Below, one piece after another: positions 57,301 to 64,000 of a stretch of 64,000 nucleotides of DNA. Each line of letters opens with the position of its first letter. Position 1 is the stretch's first letter. The stretch is taken from positions 79,494-143,493 of the forward strand of contig JAUXYA010000034.1 in assembly GCA_030684405.1 (NCBI GenBank), in the 5' to 3' direction. The DNA is from Burkholderiales bacterium (GTDB lineage Bacteria; Pseudomonadota; Gammaproteobacteria; Burkholderiales; SG8-41). A program made the position numbers and the translations under genes. The notes beneath the pieces are model-generated. The model saw only the letters and a program-made list of their open reading frames with translations. It was not told the DNA's origin and did no database searches.

Positions 57301-58340
57301 ATGTCAACCGCCGCATCCAGATCCAGTCGCTGCCGGCGCCGGTACTCGCCAGCCTGCGCTGGCCGGGCCGCCCGTCGATGACGGCCGGCAATCCGGCCTG
57401 GACCTACATGATCGAGAATCCCCACGGCGCCTTCGCCGTATTCGTCGGCCACGTCGAAAATGAACAAAACCACGCCTTCGAAGTCTGGGTCAACGGCAGC
57501 GAACAGCCGCGCGGTCTGGGCGCCGTCGCCAAGACGCTGTCGATGGACATGCGCGCCGACGATCCGGGCTGGTTGAAGCTCAAGCTTGACACCCTGGCCA
57601 AGGCCGGCGGCGACGAGCCCTTCGACATGCACTTCCCGCCGCACGGCGAAGTAAAACGCATGCCCTCGGTGGTGGCTGCCTTTGCGCAGGTATTGCGCTG
57701 GCGCGTCGACCAACTGGGCGGACTCACCGCATCCGGCGCGCCGCTGTTCGGTCAGTCACTGACGCCCGTGCTCGACGCAATGTTCGCACCGAAGGAACCG
57801 AAGACCGGCACCGACGGCACAATGTCGTGGACCGTGGACGTGCTCAATCCGCGCACCGGTGACGACTTCGTGCTCGGCATCAAGGAAATTACCCTCCCTG
57901 ACGGCGTCACCCGCCCGTACTCGATGTGGCTCTCCGGCGAATATCCGCGCGCGCTCGATGGCCTGTGCAAGATCCTCTCGCTCGACATGCGCGTGATGGA
58001 CCCGGCGTGGGTCGGAATGAAACTGAAAAAACTGCTGGAGTTCCCGGAACCGCTGGGCGACTTCATGGCCTTCGTGCCCGGCGAGCGCAAGCAGGCGACC
58101 TACCCCTCGACGGTGGCCTATGTCGCGCGGCTGATCCTGCACCGCTACGCGATGCTGGGCATTCTCGACGAGAACGGCGCGCCGCGCACGCAGATGGGTA
58201 TCCTCGCGACACCCGAACGCGGCACCGAGCCGAAAGTCATGAAAGGCAGCCGCTGCCCCGAGTGCGGCAATGCCACGCTGATCCGCAAGGACGGCTGCGA
58301 CTGGTGCTCGGCCTGCGGTTACACGGGCGCCTGCGGCTGA
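54336..58340 (+). CDS. nrdJ: Adenosylcobalamin-dependent (class II) ribonucleotide reductase with intein
   Basis: The 1334-residue precursor would give a 955-residue enzyme after removal of a 379-residue intein. The extein is the class II reductase barrel: first redox Cys in [27 protein letters not shown], and active-site [18 protein letters not shown], where the Cys is the thiyl-radical residue. [15 protein letters not shown] follows. C-terminally there are two TSCPD-like modules and a CPECG...CSACG zinc/redox tail. It reduces ribonucleotides for DNA synthesis using B12. A ribosome site (AGAGGAAG) precedes the ATG at 54336. The intein splits it exactly before the radical cysteine. Confidence 0.95.
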   Translation: MNETAAGTAQLALPEQEISRDTLIEKYAKGKETSITEVRRRVARALAQVEAEQQRAVWEKRFLQAQEDGFIPAGRINSAAGVQLAATLINCFVQPVGDSISETVDGRPGIYIALQEAAETMRRGGGVGYDFSSIRPKGAEVKGTQSNASGPVSYMRVFDRSCETVESAGSRRGAQMAVLRCDHPDVEDFIHAKDKGDLTNFNISVGVTDPFMEAVEKDREVELVHRSKPNTKQMAKGSYQREDGLWVYRKVPARDLWDQIMRSTYDHAEPGVLFIDRMNKDNNLNYCETIEATNPCVTADTWVMTADGARQVHQLIGTRFNAIVDGKAYPTESSGFFATGTKPVLKLRTREGHALRLTPDHLVLSVSERTRYRRETEWRKAQDLRPGDEIVLHNNADLTEWAGPHSQSEGYLIGLLLGDGTLKTDKAILGAWDPMVAKVANGETLQSHGVRTMMDAAHAAALTLPHRADFSGWLTVAGQPGHYRLALGALKTLAHELGMAPGNKTLTPEIERCSSAFYRGFLRGLFDADGSVQGAQAKGVSVRLTQVSLAVLEGTQRMLGRLGINSTIYRNRRAGGPRALPDGKGGSKEYLTQPLHELIISGANLATFATRIGFSDADKGERLKQSLNAYQRTLNRDRFVATVESLEEDGIEAVYDVTVSEVHAFDANGLYVHNCAEQPLPPYGCCCLGSIDLTKFVKNPFAENNVFDFEHFGKVVTVATRMLDNVLDVTAWPLKQQHEEAMNKRRVGLGFTGLGDALIMLRLRYDTLEARQMAAKISEAMRDHAYRASAELAREKGAFPLFNADLYLSGSSFAARLPEDIKQVIRKQGIRNSHLLSIAPTGTISLSFADNASNGIEPPFSWTYTRKKRMPDNTMREFAVEDHAWRRWKAMGGNTSQLPPWFVTALEISASAHEEMVAAVAPYVDTSISKTVNVPEDYPYGEFQDLYFKAWKSGLKGLATYRPNSVLGSVLSVEPSAKEKAPQDFRADDVNRRIQIQSLPAPVLASLRWPGRPSMTAGNPAWTYMIENPHGAFAVFVGHVENEQNHAFEVWVNGSEQPRGLGAVAKTLSMDMRADDPGWLKLKLDTLAKAGGDEPFDMHFPPHGEVKRMPSVVAAFAQVLRWRVDQLGGLTASGAPLFGQSLTPVLDAMFAPKEPKTGTDGTMSWTVDVLNPRTGDDFVLGIKEITLPDGVTRPYSMWLSGEYPRALDGLCKILSLDMRVMDPAWVGMKLKKLLEFPEPLGDFMAFVPGERKQATYPSTVAYVARLILHRYAMLGILDENGAPRTQMGILATPERGTEPKVMKGSRCPECGNATLIRKDGCDWCSACGYTGACG
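55221..56357 (+). mobile_element. LAGLIDADG-type intein in the ribonucleotide reductase
   Basis: In-frame 379 residues bounded by Cys1 ([13 protein letters not shown], block A) and terminal VHN (block G), with Cys as the first C-extein residue. Block B is [10 protein letters not shown] (TPDH) and block [17 protein letters not shown]. The homing endonuclease core has both LAGLIDADG helices, [10 protein letters not shown] (about intein residue 116) and [10 protein letters not shown] (about 224), each with its acidic residue, so endonuclease and splicing both look intact. The DNA is somewhat less GC-rich than the exteins. Confidence 0.95.
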
Positions 58341-58362
58341 GCAATTTTAGTCCATCAAAACA

Positions 58363-58391
58363 ACGCGGCCGGGATTTCCCGGCCGTTTTTG
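58363..58391 (+). terminator. Rho-independent terminator after the ribonucleotide reductase gene
   Basis: The stem CGGCCGG / CCGGCCG with a 5-base loop is followed by TTTTTGTTT. It sits 22 bases after the reductase stop, between it and the convergent TpsB gene. Confidence 0.85.
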
Positions 58392-58410
58392 TTTGAACAG
58401 CAAACTGCTG

Positions 58411-59997
58411 TCAGAACCGCAATGACAGCGCCGCATGCACCCGGTTGTCGTGCTTGTTGGTGCTGCCGGTGCCGTCGAGCACATAGGCCCAGTCCGCTGA
58501 CAGCGACAGCCGCTTGCGCCACTGCCAGCGCACGCCGACGCCCGCGCTGGTCGCGTGCTGAACCGCGCCGGCAGCGCCGCCTGCGGCCCGCAGACGCGCT
58601 TCGCCGGTGTCCACGAATACCAGGCCACGCAGGCCCTCGGTGAGGGGTGGTGTCAGCAACTCGGCGCTCGCCACGTAGCCACGGTCGCCGGTGCCTTCGC
58701 GTTCTTCAAGGCCGCGCACCAGCGAAGCGCCGCCGATGCCGAACTGCTCTCCGGGAATCAGCGCATCGTCCGCGGCCTGGCCGCGCAGCCGTGCGCTCGC
58801 CACCCAGGCGCCCAGCGCACGCGAGCCGTCCACTGAGTAACGCCAGGCCTGCCAGTCCGCCGTCGCGCCGGCGCGGTTGGCGACATAGCTCGCGGTGTTA
58901 TTGGCGCCGCTGCCGGAGAGGTTGTGCGCGAGTTCCAGCGCACCGCGTGCAACGTAGCCCGCACCATCAAAACGTCCTTCGTAGCGCAGCAGCAGCGGCC
59001 GGCTGCGCACGTCAGTCGAAATCGGCACACCGTTGAAGGTCACGTTGTTGTCGAAGAAACGCTCCTCGATTCCGGCCTCTGCGAGGTGGCTGTAGGCGCC
59101 GATCGGTGCAAAGCGCTGCGTCCAGCGCAGACCGTAGAACTCGCCACGGCCGCTGACCTGGAAGAACTGCGCGACCGTACCCGAATTCGAATCGGAGAAG
59201 GTGTAGTAAGCCGCCAGCGTGCCGCCCAGCGCATAGAACGGCGCGCGATAATGAAAGCCGTATTGCTGAATGTTCGAGGCCTGCTCCGGCGAGGTGGTAT
59301 AGGTCGCAGTGACCTGGTGGTCGCGGTTGAACAGATTGGTGTGCGACACGCCCACGCCCAGTCGCGTCATGCCGGAAGACGAGGTGCCCGAGTTGGACAG
59401 CGTTGCAAAAAACTGCAGCGGATCGCCGTCCTCGACTTTCACTGCGGCATCCACGGTGTCAGGCGCCTGACCCTGCTGAATGGTCACCGCCACCTGCTTC
59501 GCGGGATGGTCGTTGACCTGCGCTTGATTACGCGCGATTTCGCGCAGATTGGGCGACTCTCCCGGCCGTAACGTCGGCAGGCTGTGCAGCAGGTTGGCTC
59601 GGTCAAAACGCTGGTTGCCGGCGATGTTGACCGTACCGAGTCTGAACGCCAGCACACGCAGCGTGATCACGCCTTTCGCATCCTGCGGCGGAATCACCAC
59701 GCGCATGAAACTGTAGCCCTGCGCCCGGATCGCGGATTCCAGCGCAGCGGCGGCAGCCTGCAGGCGATCGATGCTGACAGCATCGCCGGTGTACGGCGTG
59801 AGCAGCCCCTGCGTGGCGGAAGCGGACAGCGGGTTGTCGCCTTCGACTGTGTAGCCGCTGACGGCGAAACGCGGCCCGTCGGCGCCTTGCGCCTGAACAT
59901 CCCCTGTAAACAAGCCTGATGCCGCCAGCAGCAGCGTGCCGATCAGGCCGGACGCGAACCGGCTCAGGCCGGCACGGCGGCCTGCCGCCTGCGCCAA
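58411..59997 (-). CDS. Two-partner secretion transporter, ShlB/FhaC/HecB family (TpsB)
   Basis: A 528-residue outer-membrane protein if started at TTG 59997. It has a signal peptide (FASGLIGTLLLAASGLFTGD, cleaved near VQAQ), then POTRA domains (FAVSGYTVEGDNPLS; LGTVNIAGNQRFDRANLL). The 16-strand barrel contains the FGIGGASLVRGLEEREG motif and ends in the aromatic terminus LSLRF. It exports a TpsA exoprotein, probably the one encoded at 63068-64000. The start overlaps the PIN toxin gene by 34 bases; no ATG precedes the signal peptide in frame without running deep into that gene. Start uncertain, family firm. Confidence 0.88.
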   Translation of the reverse strand: MAQAAGRRAGLSRFASGLIGTLLLAASGLFTGDVQAQGADGPRFAVSGYTVEGDNPLSASATQGLLTPYTGDAVSIDRLQAAAAALESAIRAQGYSFMRVVIPPQDAKGVITLRVLAFRLGTVNIAGNQRFDRANLLHSLPTLRPGESPNLREIARNQAQVNDHPAKQVAVTIQQGQAPDTVDAAVKVEDGDPLQFFATLSNSGTSSSGMTRLGVGVSHTNLFNRDHQVTATYTTSPEQASNIQQYGFHYRAPFYALGGTLAAYYTFSDSNSGTVAQFFQVSGRGEFYGLRWTQRFAPIGAYSHLAEAGIEERFFDNNVTFNGVPISTDVRSRPLLLRYEGRFDGAGYVARGALELAHNLSGSGANNTASYVANRAGATADWQAWRYSVDGSRALGAWVASARLRGQAADDALIPGEQFGIGGASLVRGLEEREGTGDRGYVASAELLTPPLTEGLRGLVFVDTGEARLRAAGGAAGAVQHATSAGVGVRWQWRKRLSLSADWAYVLDGTGSTNKHDNRVHAALSLRF

Positions 59998-60479
59998 GCC
60001 TGCAACACCCGATAGATCGCCTGCGGCTCTTCCGCCAATGGCGGCGGGCGCAGCGCATCGAAGCGCTGCATGAATTGTGTCGCGGTCAAGATATTGCGCA
60101 TTCCCAGCGACAGCAGATCCCGCTTGTCGCCGGTGACCAGCCACTCGGCTCCGGATGCGATCAGGGTCGCCATCACCGGCACGTCCTTCGGATCTTTGGG
60201 AACCGTTTCCAGAGCCACACCCGAAACATCCACCGTGATCGCCTTCAGGCAAATCAGATCGATGAACTCCTGCACATCTTTTTCGGTGAATCCCGACTTG
60301 GCAAACAGGGCTTGCACCTTCGAATAGGTAACTACCCGCCTCAGCTCCAGAATCAGGGGCTCGGAGATCACCAACTCGAAGCGCTCTGCATGGCGCCACG
60401 CCGAAACAATGCGGCCCGGCGTACTGCCCGGCCCAGCCAAGCCTGATACCAGAATATTGGTATCGAGCACGACCCTCAT
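59964..60479 (-). CDS. PIN-domain toxin (COG1569-type)
   Basis: A 171-residue PIN-fold ribonuclease. The first acidic residue is D6 in VVLDTNILVSG. Further acids lie in SEPLILELRRVV and in DPKDVPVMATLIASGAEWLVTGDKRDL (read in two parts), matching the Mg-binding quartet of PIN toxins. It overlaps the antitoxin gene by 4 bases and the TpsB gene by 34. The tail after about residue 140 is Arg/Ala-rich and longer than needed for the fold. Confidence 0.88.
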   Translation of the reverse strand: MRVVLDTNILVSGLAGPGSTPGRIVSAWRHAERFELVISEPLILELRRVVTYSKVQALFAKSGFTEKDVQEFIDLICLKAITVDVSGVALETVPKDPKDVPVMATLIASGAEWLVTGDKRDLLSLGMRNILTATQFMQRFDALRPPPLAEEPQAIYRVLQAWRRRQAAVPA

Positions 60480-60769
60480 TTTGCAGTCCCGTCTGCGCTG
60501 CCCTCGCGGCGCGCGTAATCCACGGCTTCATCCACCAAGGCCTCAATCTCTTCATCGCTCAGCTCCGCGAATGCGGCCTGGAACTTGTCGACGATCTGAT
60601 TGAACCGCGCTTCCATCGCCTGGATGCGCTCGAAGAGGCCGATGTCGACCAGCGCGGCGACGGGTTTGCCATCCTTCAAGATGACCACCGAGTCGCGCTT
60701 GTACTGCACCTCGTTCAATAGTTCTCCGAGGTTCTGCCGCACTTTCACTGCCGGTGCTTCGCGGATCAT
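60476..60769 (-). CDS. Phd/YefM-type antitoxin
   Basis: A 97-residue protein. The N-terminal Phd fold binds DNA (VKVRQNLGELLNEVQYKRD, VVILKDGKPVAALVD). The C-terminal acidic helix (FAELSDEEIEALVDEAVDYA) would wrap the PIN toxin. The 4-base overlap with the toxin gene, antitoxin first, is the classical order. GGGAG lies before the ATG, and a palindrome 23 bases upstream is a likely autoregulatory operator. Confidence 0.86.
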   Translation of the reverse strand: MIREAPAVKVRQNLGELLNEVQYKRDSVVILKDGKPVAALVDIGLFERIQAMEARFNQIVDKFQAAFAELSDEEIEALVDEAVDYARREGSADGTAK

Positions 60770-60791
60770 TGCAATCTCCCATGACCAGTAT

Positions 60792-60804
60792 GATCATCAT
60801 GATC
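60792..60804. promoter_or_regulatory. Palindromic operator candidate of the toxin-antitoxin pair
   Basis: GATCAT-C-ATGATC is a perfect 13-base inverted repeat centred about 29 bases upstream of the antitoxin start, in the 115-bp gap before the FecR-type gene. Phd-like antitoxins bind such sites to repress their own promoter. Confidence 0.5.
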
Positions 60805-60884
60805 CTATCAGATCGACGGGAGTCTGGCGCGCTTACCGGGACAGAGTTGCGGATTCTCATAAGTATCTGTTTTTATTTAATATT

Positions 60885-63077
60885 TTATCGAATCACACAC
60901 ATGTTCTGTAGCGCGCCGTCTGGCAACTTGAAGGCATCCAACTTCGCAGTCAGCGACAGCACCGGCAGCGGTGTCGGATCGAAGCGCATGAAGTTGGGCA
61001 CGGCGTCGAGCAGCTTCACGTCGTCGCGCGTGGCAACCGCCGCATTGCCTTTGGGCACATCGACGGACTTGTCATCTTTGGTCAGCGAAACTTCGCCGTC
61101 GCGCACCCAGACATAGAGGCCGGCATCGATGGGCTTGGGTTCGCCGCCGAATATGCCGGGATCGATCTTGACCAGATCGGGACGCGGGTCCTCCCCCGCA
61201 TGCAGGCGGCCGAAGTCGATCAATCCGAGCTTGCCGTTATGGGCAAGTATTTCCCCGGATTTAACCGTGCCACGCTTGATAATGTCGACTTCGCCATCCC
61301 ACACTGCGACGCTCGACTCCGATGAGTTGGATGCGTCCGGCTCCTTTTCGGGACTTGAAGTCCTGAAAGGATGCGGCGGCAAATTCGGATAGGGCACGGG
61401 AATCGTTCCCGGGCCTGCAGGCGGAGGCGGCAACGGCAGATATAAGTATAGGTTATCAATAAAATCAAAATTCTCAGCACGAGCCACATTCTGCGCAATC
61501 TTCAATTTCGCTGCGGCCGCATCCTGCTCCGCCTTCAGCTTGGCCTCCGCCGCAAGCCTGTCTGCTTCTTCAGCAGCGATTCGAGCCTCCTCGGCAACAC
61601 GTGCAGCTTCCTGTGCTGCCCGCAGCTTTGCAGCACGTTCCTCCTGTTGCGCTCTGCGCTTTTCCATCAGCGCCGCCTCCTTTTTTCGGTATGCTTCCGC
61701 CGCAGCAATCTTAGCCACCCGTTCTGCAGCCACCGCAGCCTCTGCCGCCAGCCTTTCCGCTTCCGCGGCAGCGGCCGCAGCCGCTGCCCGCGCCGCGGTT
61801 TCAGCCTCGGCTGCAGCCCTTGAAGCTTCTGATGCTGCCAATGCCGCCAGATCGATTGCGCTGGCGGGCGTTTGCGGAAGCAATCCGGCACCGGGCTTGA
61901 CACCGCCGAATACGATATTGGGATCCTTGGCGACTTGTTGTGCTGCCGCCGCGGCCTCTGCCGCCAGCCGTTCGGCTTCCGCCGCCAGCCTGGCTGCCTC
62001 CGCAGCCGCGGCAGCAGCTGCCCTGTCAGCCCCCGCTTTCGCTGCAGCGGCGATTCTCGCCGCTTCCGCTGCAACTTTGGCCGCTTCCTCAGCCGCCCTG
62101 CGATCAGCTTCGTCCTTGGCAGCCTGTCCCGCATCCCCGGTGGATTGAGCCGTGCTCTGAGCCGCGCTCGTAGCCTGTGACCAGAAGCCCGTGCCGCGCG
62201 GGCGTATCTCTCCCATCGGCGAGATGAATCGATAGAACTCAGGCCCTTGCTTGGCAATGGCGCCGGTCTGCACAAGTGCCCGGCCCTCAGCGTGAAACAG
62301 CAACGCATGGCCTGTGCGTTTGTTTTCGTCAAACCGGTAAGCAGCGATCGCAAGCCAGGAACCAGCACCGAGCGTGACTCGACTACCGTCTCGGAACACC
62401 AGTACCGCATAGCTGTCTGACCGGGTCGCGATGCCATCACCCTCAAACAGCGCGGCACCCGGCACCAGCAATCGCCCGGCCTCGCCGCTGCGCGTTACAG
62501 CTGCCACCCCTTTCATCTCGACCACGCGCGCCGCCGCCAGCGCGCGCAGCGGCGCCGGATGCAGGCGTTCTTCCTGCGCGCAATCCTGTTCGCAAAGCCG
62601 CGCATCGAATTCGGTGCCGCGGATGCCGATCGTTGCCACCGATGTCACCACCTGCATCGCCCGCGTGTCGCGCTTGCTGATGAACCCGGTGACCACGCGC
62701 AGCCCTCCTCGCACCAGACCCATCAACGCACTTTCCGGTGTGCCCGCGCGCCAGGCATCGATGCGAAACACCGTATTCGGCCGCAAGGTGATGCGGGTCT
62801 GGTCGCTGAATTCGAGGATCGCCCAGGAATCGCGGGCAACACTGATGGTGTCGCGCTGGTCGAGTTGTTCGCCGCTGCCGAGGATGCGCGGCGCGGCACC
62901 CGCACGTTCGACCATACTGGTGCCTTTGACATCGATCACGCGGGCAACCTGGGCTTGCGCCGGGGACACACCCTGCAGAGCGAGGAAACAAAAAAATAAT
63001 AATAAAATCAATAACTTATAAATGACCCTGGTATCGCCACCGAATACCACCAGACCTTGTGTGCCGTTCATTTGCAT
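60885..63077 (-). CDS. FecR-domain protein with long Ala-rich coiled coil
   Basis: A 730-residue secreted or periplasmic protein. The signal segment (YKLLILLLFFCFLAL) is cut near AQAQV. Two FecR-type beta domains lie at about 45-165 (DSWAILEFSDQTRITLRPNT; TSVATIGIRGTEFD) and 185-300 (DSYAVLVFRDGSRVTLGAGS). About 225 residues of AAEAARLAAEAER-type alanine/glutamate/lysine coiled coil follow. A Pro-rich hinge (LPLPPPPAGPG) comes next, then a last beta domain (GEILAHNGKLGLIDFG, DVPKGNAAVATRDD). It overlaps the exoprotein gene by about 10 bases and lies in the secretion locus. It is not an iron-signalling FecR, having no N-terminal cytosolic domain. ATG at 63071 is an alternative start. Confidence 0.8.
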   Translation of the reverse strand: MQMNGTQGLVVFGGDTRVIYKLLILLLFFCFLALQGVSPAQAQVARVIDVKGTSMVERAGAAPRILGSGEQLDQRDTISVARDSWAILEFSDQTRITLRPNTVFRIDAWRAGTPESALMGLVRGGLRVVTGFISKRDTRAMQVVTSVATIGIRGTEFDARLCEQDCAQEERLHPAPLRALAAARVVEMKGVAAVTRSGEAGRLLVPGAALFEGDGIATRSDSYAVLVFRDGSRVTLGAGSWLAIAAYRFDENKRTGHALLFHAEGRALVQTGAIAKQGPEFYRFISPMGEIRPRGTGFWSQATSAAQSTAQSTGDAGQAAKDEADRRAAEEAAKVAAEAARIAAAAKAGADRAAAAAAAEAARLAAEAERLAAEAAAAAQQVAKDPNIVFGGVKPGAGLLPQTPASAIDLAALAASEASRAAAEAETAARAAAAAAAAEAERLAAEAAVAAERVAKIAAAEAYRKKEAALMEKRRAQQEERAAKLRAAQEAARVAEEARIAAEEADRLAAEAKLKAEQDAAAAKLKIAQNVARAENFDFIDNLYLYLPLPPPPAGPGTIPVPYPNLPPHPFRTSSPEKEPDASNSSESSVAVWDGEVDIIKRGTVKSGEILAHNGKLGLIDFGRLHAGEDPRPDLVKIDPGIFGGEPKPIDAGLYVWVRDGEVSLTKDDKSVDVPKGNAAVATRDDVKLLDAVPNFMRFDPTPLPVLSLTAKLDAFKLPDGALQNMCVIR

Positions 63078-64000
63078 TCGAGCACCGCGCCCTTCTTCTC
63101 TTCGTCTTCCGACTGCTTGCCGGCATCGACTACGGCGAAGAACTTGTCCTGCAGGACGCGCACGTCTTTGGCGGGGAGCTTCAAGGGCATCTCATCCAAG
63201 AGCGTGGTTGTAACCACCAGTGATAACGGCGGGGGTGGTGGCGGCACGTTCAGCAACAATTGGTAAAAACCCGCATTCGGCGTCGCCGTTAAACTGGCGC
63301 CGGCCGGGAAGTTGAATGTGGCGAAATCACCTGTGCGACTGGCGTAGGTGATGACATCAAAGAGGTCGCCCACTGTACCGGTGAATCCACCGAGAAAGCT
63401 GACATTCAGCGTACCGCCAAGGTTTGCCGTGCCGGTGACCTGCAGCAGGTCGTAGTTCACGCCCTGGTTGGTGCCGCCGAGTTCAATGGCGAGCGTGGCG
63501 TCCGGCCCCTGAGTGTAATCGCCGTTGATAACCAAGGTGCCAGGTGAACTGCCCGGGGACAACGTGCCGCCCATCAGATTAAGTTGCCCATTCACCGTGC
63601 TGCCGGCGGCGAAGGCGTGCGTTTCTCCCAGGAACCGCACCTGACTCCCGGTAATGTTGATCGCCCCCGAGTGGCTGCTCTGTGCCCAGATGTCGAGGTA
63701 GCCCGGCGCACTGGCCAGGGTGCCGCCGACATTGGTGAAGAGCGATGAACTCGTATTGATGATGGAGAGATCGCCTATCGCCTCCAGAACCCCGCTGTTG
63801 TTGAGCGTGCTGCCATCCATGCCTACGTAGTTCGACCCGCCAGCCATCGCCCGCAGCAGACCCTTGTTGTTGAACTCCGTGCCGCCCCACAAACTCAGCT
63901 CACCACGCAGGTTGACCGTGCCCTCGTTGTTCAACGTCACACCATCCAGCGTGTAGGAAGTCACCCCCGTAAGTGCCATCGTCTGACCCACCGGCAACTC
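63068..64000 (-). CDS. TpsA/filamentous-haemagglutinin-like exoprotein, C-terminal part
   Basis: About 310 C-terminal residues are visible; the gene continues past the right edge. Repeated beta-helix turns are rich in Asn/Gly/Thr (LDGVTLNNEGTVNLRGEL, DGSTLNNSGVLEAIGDL, GGTLSPGSSPGTLVINGDY). A PPPPPPL hinge and a Lys/Glu/Asp-rich tail (AKDVRVLQDKFFAVVDAGKQ) follow. This is the autotransporter/TPS passenger style and fits cargo for the TpsB protein three genes downstream. The N-terminal TPS secretion domain is not in the window. Confidence 0.78.
   Translation of the reverse strand, partial: ELPVGQTMALTGVTSYTLDGVTLNNEGTVNLRGELSLWGGTEFNNKGLLRAMAGGSNYVGMDGSTLNNSGVLEAIGDLSIINTSSSLFTNVGGTLASAPGYLDIWAQSSHSGAINITGSQVRFLGETHAFAAGSTVNGQLNLMGGTLSPGSSPGTLVINGDYTQGPDATLAIELGGTNQGVNYDLLQVTGTANLGGTLNVSFLGGFTGTVGDLFDVITYASRTGDFATFNFPAGASLTATPNAGFYQLLLNVPPPPPPLSLVVTTTLLDEMPLKLPAKDVRVLQDKFFAVVDAGKQSEDEEKKGAVLECK

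Noticed and set aside
58411..60555. 714-codon version of TpsB starting inside the antitoxin gene
   Set aside because: The first ~186 residues are the out-of-frame readings of the toxin and antitoxin genes; the signal peptide begins after 59997.

Overview
The window looks like a chromosomal segment of a GC-rich betaproteobacterium, most likely Burkholderiales or a close relative. The support is three Bug-type (tripartite tricarboxylate transporter) substrate-binding proteins, the style of MetG, DnaE, TamA/TamB and the B12-dependent ribonucleotide reductase, and dense operons with ATGA overlaps. No rRNA, tRNA, CRISPR array, complete insertion sequence or prophage was seen. Genes cover nearly everything; the only gene-free stretch above 300 bases is the leader between rhlE and typA (37062-37517).

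Layout. 1-3221: 5' part of an Mrp/ApbC ATPase gene, divergent from metG. The metG gene carries an in-frame DUF559 nuclease-like insert bounded by 38-bp inverted repeats. 3255-6042: a signalling trio of membrane-anchored nucleotidyl cyclase with PEGA-like domain, TssQ-type lipoprotein and tail-anchored Ser/Thr kinase. 6052-9689: enolase-superfamily enzyme, SulP transporter, DsrE-like lipoprotein and acylphosphatase. 9718-13924: TPR protein and dnaE. 14123-18005: DMT exporter, FAD amino-acid oxidoreductase, hydrolase and Asp/Glu racemase. 18142-21323: a polar amino-acid ABC importer (binding protein, two permeases, ATPase). 21389-27596: YkgJ-like protein, M20 deacetylase, and a peptide-type ABC binding protein and permeases with an M14-type deacylase.

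27700-35641, minus strand: a catabolic block. It reads CoxG-like protein, FAD, molybdopterin and 2Fe-2S subunits of a xanthine-dehydrogenase-family hydroxylase, a UbiD-family decarboxylase and two Bug proteins. A palindromic MITE-like repeat separates the Mo and Fe-S subunit genes. 35787-46202: RhlE-type helicase, TypA, DMT exporter, truncated haemoglobin and the TamA/TamB envelope pair. 46297-54142: Bug protein plus malonyl-CoA decarboxylase, a class V aminotransferase-like protein without the PLP lysine, a LysR regulator, a SET-domain methyltransferase, an IlvD/Edd dehydratase and a crotonase.

54336-64000: adenosylcobalamin-dependent ribonucleotide reductase split at its active-site cysteine by a 379-residue LAGLIDADG intein. 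It is followed by a minus-strand two-partner secretion locus: TpsA-like exoprotein (cut by the window end), FecR/coiled-coil protein, antitoxin, PIN toxin and TpsB transporter. The most unusual content is the DUF559 insert in metG, the intein, the toxin-antitoxin pair inside the secretion locus, and the lysine-less aminotransferase-like protein.
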